Shown here piece by piece: positions 36,768 through 48,800 of a DNA stretch of 64,000 nucleotides. Below the pieces are notes generated by a model. That model was not told where the DNA came from. It did no database searches and worked only from the letters and a program-made list of their open reading frames with translations. The stretch spans positions 2,028,724 through 2,092,723 of the forward strand of contig NC_018385.1 in the NCBI RefSeq assembly GCF_000208865.1, written 5' to 3'. Both the position numbers and the translations under genes were made by a program. Every line of letters begins with the position of its first letter. Position 1 is the first letter of the stretch. This DNA comes from Neospora caninum Liverpool. Taxonomy: Eukaryota > Apicomplexa > Conoidasida > Eucoccidiorida > Sarcocystidae.

Positions 36768-38568
36768 TTGCCCCTGGAGCCGAGGCGGAAGCCGTGCATG
36801 TGCGTTTCGGTGGGGAGAGAGACTCGGGACGAAAGCGTCGTGCAGCGCGCCCGCCTAGAAATGAAGAGGGCAGTTTTCCCGAGAACGAAGAGAGGTCCCG
36901 GGAAATGTAACAGTCTTCTCCTTCGTGCGTGCACTCGAGACACCCCGTTGCGCGAGTCTGCATGGACGAACGAGATTGGCTCTTGTTTTCGGAATCTTAT
37001 ATATGTGAAAAGGGTAGGGTTCCCGTAGTTTTTGTCAATATGCATACGCACTTAGGCCTAGAAAGCCCGCTTCGGGGGGGGCCCGCGGCGGCCAGAGGGG
37101 CGTATATATGCGGTTCGCAGCGTCCCCCCCAAATCTGGGCTTTTGCACAAGGCAGACTTTTCTCTTGGACGTGGTGTTGACCGAGCGCAAAACGCCAAAG
37201 GATTACGAAAAACGTCTGGCGGCGTGGACCGCCGAGATGCTTCACATGTCCCTGTGTGGAGCCTGCTCGCCTTGCGAGTGTAGCGACAGAGAGGAGTTCG
37301 GTCGAGTCGCGTCGGTTCCCCTGGCGCATCGAGGTACCAACACGTGCACAGCCTCCCCCGTGTCTCCAGGCGCGCAAGAGTCGCGCAGGAAGGACAGTCT
37401 TTTTTCGTTTTCCATGACACGTGGTGTCGCCCTTCCTCCGGGACGAGCGAGGGAGGCGAGAGGGAGATCAAAGAGGATCGGAGATGTGCTCCGCCTTTTC
37501 CGTCCCGCGTGTCCTCTCGTTTTCGGTTTTGAAAGGTTTAGGTCCCAGCAACGCGTGGCCTAAAATGCCCCTCGGGGGAAAGATTCTTCTGTCCCTTTCC
37601 CGCGGACCGCAGATGTGTTTGCGAGCAAGGAGAAATGTCCCTGGAGCTCGCTTCTCGACAGAAGCGAGGGTGTTCCTTCCTGTACACAGATCGCCCTCGA
37701 AACAGTTTCTCTCTTCCGTCTCCCCGCTAGCTCCTTTCTGAGAAGGGCGTTCGGATCTCTCAGAGGCAGTTTCCCGAGTTCTCTCGGGTCGCCTCATCTC
37801 CGTTCGCCGGACGAGGGCCGCTCGCCACCACAACAGAGAGGCCGTCACCAGTCAGAGCCCCGGAGCAGCAAAAACGCCGGAGGCAGAAGAGACGGAAAGC
37901 TGAGATCTGCACAGCACGCGTTCGAGGCCGGTGCGATACGGCGGCTTCTCTCTGCAACTCGCGCGGACGTTTTTCTGGCCGCGTTCTCAAGTTTGCGCGG
38001 CGTGCTGCTCGGAGTTTCACAGGAGACAGTATTTCTTTCGCTTGTCCAGGGTGGAAGGTTCCGAAGAATTGCGTCCAACGACCCGCGGCGACAAACGCGT
38101 GCAGGAAGAAACCGAACAAGGGGTACTTTCGCAGGACGCGAAAACACGTTTGGAGAGAGGACCGCAACGCGAGACAACCCAGTCTCATTTTTAGGTGCCT
38201 GAGAGGTAGCGAGCCGCATCGAATCAGGTGTGTGTGTGTGTGGCATACATATCCATGTATACACGTGTATACATGTATATATATTTATGTGTGTGGTCTC
38301 GTCCGAGTTCTCCGTTTTCCATGTCCATCTCGCCTGCGCAGCCCGAGCCCACGTTTCGTTCGCCGCCGAGAGGGGCGCCTTTTGGTGGTCCTTGCTGTTT
38401 TTTTCTTGTGCAAAGTGCAATTTTGTACCAACGCCTATTTCTGGCTGCCGCCGCTCGAAATCCCAGCGCAGTGGGCAGCCCAAAACGTTTCGCGTGCATG
38501 AAAAGTTCCGGCAAAAAAAGGCGTGCAGACCCCGCTCTGGCTGTCCAGACTCCAGTTACGAGATACAG

Positions 38569-38646
38569 ACAACCAAGTTCTTTATGATTGCTGTACCCCA
38601 CCACCCCACTGGACTGCTTAAGACAGCTAAAAGCGTTGGATTTCAA
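38569..38646 (-). pseudogene. cox1-like mitochondrial fragment (candidate NUMT)
   Basis: On the minus strand this reads GVVGYSNHKELGCLYL. It carries the NHK-x-LG-x-x-YL pattern found near the N-terminus of cytochrome oxidase subunit 1. 38569-38604 also matches 11517-11552 at 33 of 36 bases. The AT-rich stretch continuing to about 38790 differs in composition from its GC-rich neighbourhood and may be further mitochondrial sequence, but I cannot assign it. There is no intact gene. Confidence 0.6.
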
Positions 38647-39871
38647 TATCCTACTACATTAAGGTTATTCCACATCGGTTATGTTCAAGGCACTGGCACG
38701 CCTGAGTACGAAACCTGGTCCGATCTCGCAATCCACAACAGAGGACGGGTCAAAGAAATGTATGTACAGAAGAACTCGCGCGAGACCTGTTCAAATGTCG
38801 CAGCCGACACGTGTGCCGCTTCCACAAGTAAACTTTCTCATTTACTTTTTTTTGAATCACATGTAGGTTCGATCCCCTTAAAGACAGCCAGACAAGTCAG
38901 GGCCTAACCCCACTGTATACGAACACGTCTGTAATCTGCACAAACGCATGCATAGTCTATATATATATATATATAGAGGTGTACAGGATTGCGATCACAG
39001 TTCCGCAGATGGAAGAGCGCGTTTTGGCTAGCTGGGGCTGCGGCGGAAAACAGAGGAACAGCCCAGAGGCTGCGAACAGAAGCCGTGTTTCACTTTCGTA
39101 CGAGCGCGGGTGATGAGCGCGTTTTCGCGACTCGGATCTCGCCGCTGGAGCCAATTCGGGCATTGTTTTTGCTCGAGGCCAGTGTGCAAGCATTTCTGCC
39201 TGCACATTTCGAGGCAGAAGAGATGGGATTTTCGGGCCTGTACACGCCTGCGTGCGGTCTCCACTGGATATGCCCAGACACACAAAGCGCGGCAGACGGG
39301 GGAAACCGATTTGTTCGCGCATGTGTTCTAAAAAACCTAACAAGAGAATCCTAATAGACACCTGAACACACGGGAGCGACCCTGGCTTGCCGACGTTAGG
39401 GCGACACGCGCCCAGACCAGTCCACCCCGCAGCAGCTCCCTGCCTGCGTATGCGTGCTGGTTCAATCGAGAGAAAAGAAATCGCCATGACATACACACAT
39501 TTGCGGAGCAACGCACAGTTTTCAGATGGTTCTCCCTCTCCTTCCCTCATCCATCTTTCTTTCTCTTGGCCTAGTGCGCTGCGGAATGAAAAAACAAACA
39601 CCGAACGAGGAACGGCAACGCCGCAGGTCTGTCTACATGCACGTAGGCGATCAGACGCAGATGCGACCGCTGCCAAGACGCTTCCCTCTCGTGACACTCC
39701 AGAGATGGGCCTCAAAGAGTCGCAGCCTCCCTCACTGCACATACATCCATATATCTATGCCTATCTGTCTGCAGATATATGTATTTATACGGGTACATCG
39801 AGACAGCTGGCTGTTTGTGCTGGTCCACGTCTTTAAAAAACATTCACATCCACCAAATGTTGCACACAAGC

Positions 39872-39900
39872 ATATATATATATATATATATATATATATC
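39872..39900. repeat. (TA)n microsatellite, intergenic
   Basis: A perfect TA run of about 29 bp lies some 250 bp beyond the stop codon of the SET gene. Imperfect ATATAT units follow up to about 39920. Confidence 0.95.
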
Positions 39901-40148
39901 TAAATATATATCATATATGGATATTACACATAACAAATACGTATGGGCTGGACTGGAACGACTCAAGCTGCCTTGAAACGGATCGGCGGCCAACTGGAGA
40001 TTGACAAGAGACTCGGGAGAATACGCAAATGTCACCACAGAGATCCGGGTACACGCGCAGAGAAGGGAGCTCGCCGCATGTGGAGGAAACCGAAAGATGC
40101 GGATGCGCGTAGAGGAACCGAACGGGCCCCGATTAGGGGCAATCGTCG

Positions 40149-42319
40149 CTAGTTTGGACAGCTGCGTATACCACTAGGAGACGAACGCAGGAAGAGAGCA
40201 GTGGCGACGCGAGAAAGGAGAAACGAGAGGAACGCGAGTGATGCTTGGGTCTCCGCGTCGAGAGGGTTACATGACGCCCTTGCAGCCTTCAGCTCCACAG
40301 TAACACGCCTCATGGCCGAGCGCTCCCTCCGACAGGCTGAGCAAACGCAATCACAGGGAGAGGACACTTTTCGCCTTGGACCCTCTTCGACCAGCCTTTT
40401 GTTCAAAACACGCAAAGGCCAAAAACCGCTGCCTCGGCACACGGGCATGCTTTTGCGGTATAGAGACATATCTATCAATATATATACATATATATCTATA
40501 GATATAAATGCACATATGTGTTCAGTCTCAAAGGTCCGTCCATGTCCACCTGTCGGTGCCCACGGCTTTCGGTATTCGCACCAGCACAGTATCTCATGAA
40601 GAGAAACGTGAGAAAACAGTGAGAGAGATGGAGCATGCGGAGAGCAGGTCTGCTGGCAAAAGGGCCGCATGGCCGAAATGCGCAAAAACAATCAACGCAT
40701 TTTTTCTGCAGGTGGTTTATATGCGTAGGTCCCTGCCATGAAAACACCCCGTCGACCACGGAGAAGCCTCGAGCGAGACGAGGGAGACGAGCAGAGAAAG
40801 CTCACTCATTCTCGCGCCTTGCGTGCAGCTGTCTCTGAGACCCTACAGACATATATATATATATATATATATGAAGAGACACCGGAATCTGCGTTTTCTT
40901 CTCTCGGGAGGTTCTGGGCACCTCACCTGTAATTGTAGAACAGTTCTTCTCCGATGGCGATGTCTCGGAGCGCGAAGATTCCCACGTGGCAGTGGCGGTT
41001 GTCGTCGTCGCTCCCACCCTGCACACGCCACGGAAAAGAGCGGGGTTCAGATTCAGCACCACCAAAGCGCTTTGCGCCACACAACGCACGCGTTCACGAA
41101 CCTACACAGGTCAAACCACAGCGAGGAATCAAGCACGGAACAGAACCACGCTGAACATATGCTACCTCTAACTACATATATATATATATATGTACAAGCA
41201 TGTATCTCTGTAGATGCATTAGATGTCTAAAGATGGATGTACGCATTTCTGGAGATTGAGAAGGAGAAGGGATGTGAATTTTGAGGTGAAGCGTACTTAC
41301 ACTGAGGTCTCTGGTTTGGCAGTTGGGGCGGCAAGAGTGATTGATGAATCTCGTGACTGCGCCGCTTTGAGTCGCGTCAACGATCGTGCTGTTCCTCAGC
41401 TTGAAGAGATAAGTGCTGCCTCCCATGCTCTGCATGTATTGCCATTCCCTGCGAGGCCAGAGCCAAAAACGAGAGGAACAGAGCGCGCACCAGCAGTTGC
41501 TAAGAGACGCCTCCCTTCTCTGCTACCGACCCGGCAGATGCTGTGCACCTGTTGCGTGGGGGCAGCAAACGCGCGAGAAAACAGGGGAAAACAGCCACAA
41601 AGACAGAAGGCACGCAAGCGGCAGCAGGCACCACAAACAGAAACACAGAGCGAAAGACTCTCCGACCATGGGAAACGAAAAAAACATGGACATCTATCTG
41701 TATATACGTCTGTGTAGAGAGGAAAAGGTGAAAAAGATGACAGTGGATGGACACACGCAGGGGTGCTTGCGGAGAGCGAGAGCGAGGAAAAGGTGGAGAG
41801 AGTGGGGACGAACCTGAAGTTTGCCATGGCCTCGCTGACGACTACTGCGGAGTATTCGATGACGAACTCGTCTTTGTAGATGGGCTCGGCCGCAAAGACG
41901 CCCCATCTGGAGAAGGCAAGAAGAGACGTGCGCCACAGGGAAGGAAGCAGACACACGCAGACAGTCCCCCGATTTCTTCGCCACATGTCTTTCGTCTTGT
42001 CCATTTGCAGTCGGCTACGCCTATATCTTCCATTGAGCAGAGCAGGATAATAAAGCTTTCGCATATATATATATATATATGTATTTGTATATCTACACGT
42101 GTGTATTCGCGTTTCGTCGTCGCTCAGCTTCCTGCGGAATGGTTCTGTTTTCCGGCTTGGCACTCCCACAGAACTTCTCTCACCCGTGGACGCGCGATTT
42201 TCCCAACTTGAGCAACTTCGTACGAACCACAAAGGGCGGCGTGCGAGCCCCCGAACGCGCAGCCGTGGCCTCCAGGAGATTTGCCGTTCGAGCTGAAGCC
42301 GAAGAAACAAAGGAAAGCT

Positions 42320-42365
<46 letters not shown>

Positions 42366-42828
42366 TACACACATGTGTGTACATATACATCTACATACAT
42401 ATGAATAGATACACATAAACGCATATACATAAATGAATATGTACACGTAAGGGTAGAGCAATGCCTTCTCGACCAAGTTATATACCTTTCCGCAAACGAA
42501 TGTATTCGCATATATTTGTATTCCTGTGTTTTGACACGGTGTAGAGGCAAGACACTGGAAAATGGGTCTCTTTATCGCGGTTTTGTAACTTCGACGTACT
42601 GAGGCGGTCTTGAGACTCGAGAGCGAAGAAAAGCTCATTTCTCTTCAACTGTAACTCGGCACTCTCTGGAAGTCTGCCGTCCTCCTGAAACAGCCACGCG
42701 CACATTTCGCACACGCGCACCTTCATATCAAAAACAAGCATGCAGAGACACGACACACTGGTATCCCCAGATCTAAAACGTTTTCCCTTACAATTGAAAC
42801 TGTACACACAGAGATGCATCCACACATG

Positions 42829-42860
<32 letters not shown>

Positions 42861-45800
42861 TGTTTACGGATGTCCGGAACCATCATGACGATGAAGGCTT
42901 TCCCTGCTGCGCATTCCTCCTCGTGAGAACAGGCAAATACGCATGCATCTAACACCACTCGCTTTTTCGTGTGTATGTACAGAGGCCGAGCAGACCCGCA
43001 GGGTTCCGTTTGTGGCCCGCTGTGGCGAGACCACGGGGCTTTCCTAACACTGTTTGCACATGCATCCATCGCAGGCTGGAAACGAGGCGGCCTTTTGAAG
43101 CGAAAAGAGCTAGCGAAGACGACAACTCAAAGCGCTGGAGCCCAATGGCCAGAAACCCCCACGCAGAAGCCTCGAGGGACGCAACGCGTGTCCCGGCTCC
43201 GAGAGGTTCAGAGACGCGGCCGCTCGCGGCACAGACAGACAAGGCACGAGCACAGCAAGACGAGTGTCGCAGATAAAACCCGTGTCTCCGAGCTCTCCCG
43301 CATCTGGCTCTTTGTGCCTCTGTTTGCTCACCCCGAGAAGGAGACCGTGGAAAGCCGAGAGGTTCCTCTCCTGCATTCTCTCCGCTGCTTGCGCCAAGAG
43401 CGCGGGGTCTGCTGTTTGCCACTGCGCCGCGAGAAGGCGACAGCTGCTCGACCCCACGAGCGGGGCGGCGTCTCGCGAGCTCCCAGCAAAGACTGAAGAC
43501 GGAGACGGGTCCTTCTTCTTTCCGGGCACAGAACCCGAGGACACGTCGACTTGGTGCACACGAGAAGACGCCGTTGGTCTTGCGTCCCGGCCGGCCGTCC
43601 CTTTCCTTCTCTCTGTCTCTTCTCGAGGGGCGCAGACAGGCCCTGGGGCTGCCGGCGGCGAGGCAGGAACTGTTTGCGGCTTTTTCTTGAGAATGCCCCG
43701 CGAGGCAGTCACGAGTACGGCGCGGCCGCTCGCTCGGCGCTCTGCGCCCCGAGAAAGCGCGCGAGGCGGAAACGCGCAGTTTCTGCCAGAGACCGCGAGA
43801 GCCCGCGCTGGGGGCTGGCGACTCTGAGAGTCTCGCACGCGCGCCAGGGCCCCCAGCGTCTCGAACTGAGACGAAGCCGCCGAGCCGACGCCTCGCAGGA
43901 CTCTCGCTTTCTTCTTGACCACCAACGACTGGCGTCTCCGGCGTTTTGTCTTCAAGTCGCCCGCCACGCTCGCCGCCTCCGGGGCGCTCTCACCCGCCGA
44001 CCGGTCAGCACTCGCACCCCCCACAGAAGGCGAGGCAGAGAAAGAGGAGGAAGAAGAGGACGAAGGAGACGCGCGTGGCTTCAAGTCCTTCGGAGGGGCT
44101 TTGGCGGACTCGGGCCACGCCAGATCTGAGGAAAAAGCGGGGGAGAAAGAGCGTGGAGCAGGTCCCAGCAAGAAGGGGGGAAAGAGACGCCTCGAGACGC
44201 GGCCGGGGCGATGTACCACACAGCCACCGAACAGACGCACGAGGGAAGCAAACAGACGAGATGCGACCAGCGAAGATTAAAAAAGCGGCGGGAGGAGAAA
44301 GACGCTGAAGGGGAAGAAACCAATGAAAGAGAAACACGCTAGAGAGGAGAAAAAGCCAAACTGTGAGAACGACGCAAAACAGGGAGAGGATGCGTACGAC
44401 GAGGCCGAGGAAAGCCCCATGAAAGAGAAACACGCTAGAGAGGAGAAAAAGCCAAACGGTGAGAACGACGCAAAACAGGGAGAGAGGATGCGTACGACGA
44501 GGCCGAGGAAAGCCTGGCAGCAAATGCGGAAGGTGAAAGGGAGTCTACAGCGACAGCGAGAGAAAAGGAAAAGGAGACGGAAACGCCGAGCGATTTATCG
44601 AAGACGTTCCACTCCAGGCGGAGAACGCGAAGGCGTCCCCCTTACCGTTTTCCGCCATCAGGTCCCAGGCGAACATGTCGACTCGCGTCCAATCCAGTTC
44701 CTCCTTTTTCTCTCTGTTTGTGGACTCGTCCTCTTTCTCCTCTGGTCTCAAGTCGGTTTTTTCGTCGCGTTTTCCACTTCTCTCGTCCTCTTTCTCCTCT
44801 CTGCGGCCTTTCGCTCGGCGACGCTCGTCCTCGGCGCCGTCTCGGGCATCTCTCTTCTCTGCGCCGCGCGCCAGCGCGGGCAGAAAAGGAGACAGAGAGG
44901 GCGAGAGAGAAGAAAGGGACGAACGGTCCGGAGACACCGAGCTGCGAAGGCTCTCCGACGCCGAGCTTCCCACTGGGGCAACGGAGAGAGACAACGCGGA
45001 CGCAGGAAGGGAGGGATACGAAGCAAACAAATCGACGAGGTCGTGCTGCCGCAGACCGCTCCGCTGCAGCTGGTGGCGAAAGAGCAAAGGCATGCCTCGC
45101 TGCACACGAGCGAAAAACGGCGTCAGCTGAAAATGCAACCCTGCGAGAAGAACAAAAAACACAGAGAACCAGAACTTAACGAGCCAAAGGCGACGGAGAT
45201 CCGTGATCAAATTCGTATACATACATATCCATGCACACATACACACATCCATATAAATATATATATGGTTACATTTATACTCACATATATACTTACAAAT
45301 AGATATATCTACATATCTGTGTATATATATATATATATATTTGTAATATGAAGAGAGAAATGCCGGTGTGTCCATGCTTAAAGCAGTAGATTCAACGCCG
45401 ACAGATGCAAGTTGACTCGTCTCTCTGATATTATGTCCTTCCCCGTCTGTTTTCCATGTTTCCCACATTCTGCTTTGGGTTTTCTGTTTTGCAGGAAATC
45501 CTCTCTCGCCTCCTCGCGCAGTCTCTCACCAGTGCGGGTGTCGTCGGGGAGTCTGCCGAAGCCTCCAAATGCCACGCACTCGCGCGCAATGGACGGAGAC
45601 GGCAACACGACATTCGCCAATGCGCATTGCGCCCGCTCGACACGTCTTGCCTCGGGAAAACCTTTTCCCTCGTCTTCCCTTTCTTCTCTCGCATCTTTCA
45701 GTGCTGCTCGTCCTTCTTCTCGGGTTCTATTCAGGGTTCCGCTGTGGCTTTCAGTGCTTCCTGCGGCGGCATCCCATGCGTCGTCTGCCGTCTCGCCTAG

Positions 45801-48800
45801 AGTTTCCTTCCTGGTATCGCGTCCGCTCGCTTCTTCCTGTCTCCTGACGCCTGTCTCTCCGCGCTCTCTCCCGTCTTCTCCCTGGCTGTCCGGACCCGCG
45901 GTAGGGCACCGCCACGCTCCCCTTTCTCTCGCGTGGTCTCCCCTCACTCTTTCCTCCGCCGCGGCGCATGTGTGTCTCCTTCTCTTCCCTTCTCTCTCGC
46001 TCCCTCGGTTCGCCTCGAGCTCCTCATCTTCCGCAGCCGTCCACGCCCCGCGCTCTCTCTTGCTGCGCTCGCTCGTGCTCGTCACACCCGCAGACGAAGA
46101 ATGGGGGGCCACCGTGGGGGAAAGAACGTGCTGATCGAAAGGCTCCCTTTGCGCTTCTTTCGCCCTCTCTCGCTCCCTGTGTTCTTCTTCTTGCTGGAGA
46201 AAGGCAAAGAAGACGGCGAGAAGCCGCGCGAAAACGAGCTCCGCCACAGTCGCCACCGCCGCGGGAAGAGGAGACACGGCGACGGAGAGAGAGAGAGAAG
46301 AGTCAGAAGACACAGGAGAAACTCCAGCGCCACGGGATCGGCCCGAACTTGCCTTCTGCCTCTCTTCGCTCGCACGTGAACTGTCTTGTCTTTCGCCCCT
46401 TCTCTCCTCTCGCAATCGCGCTTCTCTTTCTTCCTCAGCTTCAAGGCGGTGGGTTGCACTTGGACTCGCGAGTCTTGCCGGCTTCTTCCTTTCGAGAGAG
46501 AGACATGCAGACAAAGTGGAAGCGGCGAACTCACGTTTCTTCGCACACCCCCGTCTCGACACCCGATTGTTCCGAGCTTCTTCTCGTCCACTCGCGCTCT
46601 CTCCGCCTGCGTTCCCTCCTCCCACTTTGCCCCTTTCTTCCCCTTCTTCCTCCCACTCTCCGCGTTCGGTTTCTCCTCTCAGTTCGTCGTCTGAGCAGGC
46701 GAACTGCATCTCGAGTTCGACGATTTCCAGCAACTGCCTCAGGGCTGTAAGCCTGTCGCGTCCCAAGTCGGACACAGTTCTTGTTTCCTCTCGGCCACAG
46801 TCTGCCGTCGATCCTGCCTCTGCTTGAGCGAACCCGTCGTGCGAAGAAAAGTCGGAACTCGAGCAAGACGCTCCAGACGAACAGGGGAGAGGCGACGGCG
46901 AGGCGAAGCGCGCAGAATCCTGGGAGGCGCAGAGAGACGAGGTGGCTTCGCGTTTGTGTTCGGATTCGGCGAGCGTCTCCGATTCTCCTTGGTTGTCGAG
47001 ATCGTCTTCCTCTCCTTCCGCTCGAATGGCAGTGAAATGCGCGGCCGATCTCTGCATGCGTGAACTGCTTTGCAGATCTGCATCGTGCTCCCTGGCCGTC
47101 ACGTCTCGGTCGCGCCTCGCCGGTGAGCTCGAAAGACATCGGCCCTCTTCGTCGCGTTCTGCCCCGAAATGTCTCCGCTTTGCTTCGAGGTCGTCGTCTT
47201 CCGGGACGCTTGCGCCTCCCTCGTCCGGGTCCGCTCCGAGGAGAAGCTGCGCGGCCTCGCAGAAGAGCGGCATCCAAATCTGGAAGCACAGCGCCGCCAC
47301 CGCGCCTGCTTGCGCCGCGGAGAAGTGCCATCGTTCCTTGATTTTCCTGTTCTCTTTGAAGCGCCTGACTCCGAGCTCTCCGTCACCGCGTCTCGCGGTC
47401 GTTCTTCGAATCTCTGCACGGTTATCTTCTCCCAGCGCCTCTTTGTCTCCTCCTCGCTTCTGGGTTGCCCCTCGGCCTGGAGAACGCGAAACGGCGACTT
47501 GCTGTCCCATCGGTTTAGGTCTTTCGTCCCCGTCTTCGTTTTCGTCTTGCGTCTCGCCGCCTTCTCCCCCGTTCCAGGTTCGGGATGGTCCTGCGCTACA
47601 GATCGACTCCTGGAAGATGAAGGAGAGGCGCGAGGAGTGCGAGGTAGCGAATCCGAGGAAGCGGCGAAAAAACGGAGACGCTTTCCTCCAGTTTCTTCTC
47701 TGGAGCGTTCTCCGAAGTTCGCGGCCGACGCTGCTTTTTTCCTCCAGTTCCGCTCCGCACGGAAGCGCAGGGCGATCTGCCGCGCACTCTGTCTCCGCTC
47801 TTCCCGCCCCCTCTGGTCTGTCCTTCTCAGCTTCTCTCGCCGAAACACACACCGCGCGCGCTCGCTCGCCTTCGTCGCCCGTCTCTGTTTCCCAGCGCAG
47901 ACTCACGGGGAAGGAGACAAAGAGAAGCGAGTCCGGAAGAAGAGACGGCGTCATCTCCAGCAAGCCCTGACCCCACACTGACGCGGATGTCTCCACTGTG
48001 GAGAGGAGCGAAGACGACCAAGGAGACAGGGAGGGATCCCCACGCGGGGCGTCCTGGCGATGATGAATTTGCGTGAGATGAACGCCCGGTGAGCCAGTGA
48101 GAACGAACATGTCGCTTTCGCCCAAGACCATTTTCTGCGTCAACCTTTCTCCCCTTCCCGAAAGAGGGGCGTTCTGAATGGGTTCGCCTTTCCGGTTCTC
48201 TCGAGAGGGGTAGGGGGGAAGAGCGGCAGATGTCGCGAACTGCGAAGGTGAGGGGCGAAGAACAATCAAGTGACGCCGCGGGGAGCAAGAAACTGTCTCT
48301 GCCTCCTGCGTGTCTCCGCGCGTGTGCTCGGCAGTCCCGCGAAGCGCTGTCGAGGCCACCGCAGACGAATTGTGTGCACCCTCGACCGGAGCAGGAGACA
48401 GCCCAGTCTGAGAAGACGCGGGCGAAGCCGCGCGAGAACCAGACGCGCAGGGAAGGAGAGAAGACAAGGGATGGGAAGAAGGGGGAGAAAACGACGAGAA
48501 AGAAGCCGAGGCAGCAAGGCGAGAAGGCGACCCTGGAGAAGACGACCGCGGAAGGAAGGAAGGGAAGAAAGAAGGCGGGAGTCGGGGCGAAGACGCCGGA
48601 CTCGTGGATGTCCCGGGACCGTTTTCCTTCGCGACGGGACCCACGCCGACACCGGAGACAGAAGAGACACGAGAAGAAAGCGAACTGTCGGCGCGCAGCC
48701 GGGGATTCGTCTTCGCGAGGCGGCGGGTAGTCAGCGAGAAAAGCGACGAGGCGTCGGTGCCCGTGGAGCGCAAACGAAGAGGAGTTAAAGCGAAGACTTC

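Larger units (their letters stand above)
36675..40148. other. Convergent 3' region between the CCCH and SET genes
   Basis: Both flanking genes end here. The interval holds a poly-C run at 36747-36767, a cox1-like mitochondrial fragment near 38.6 kb, TA runs at 38958-38975 and 39872-39900, and otherwise unsupported short frames. One of these, at 37108-37563 (plus), lacks any domain and was not called. Confidence 0.6.

Noticed and set aside
37108..37563. 151-codon plus frame with several cysteines
   Set aside because: The cysteines do not fit a known zinc pattern and the frame lies in the convergent 3' region without splice or domain support.
38865..38885. GGTTCGATCC motif like a tRNA T-loop
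   Set aside because: No acceptor stem, D arm or anticodon arm could be folded around it.
38224..38907. Overlapping 120-225 codon plus frames
   Set aside because: They run through a GT/TA repeat and the mitochondrial-like fragment; the apparent coding potential comes from the cox1-like block on the opposite strand.
44323..44516. Possible CRISPR-like or phase-variable array
   Set aside because: Only two adjacent copies with no spacers, in a eukaryotic intron; a simple tandem duplication explains it.
44323..45351. 342-codon plus-strand frame covering the tandem repeat
   Set aside because: It crosses SET intron 4 and exon 4 in antisense, ends in microsatellite sequence and shows no domain.
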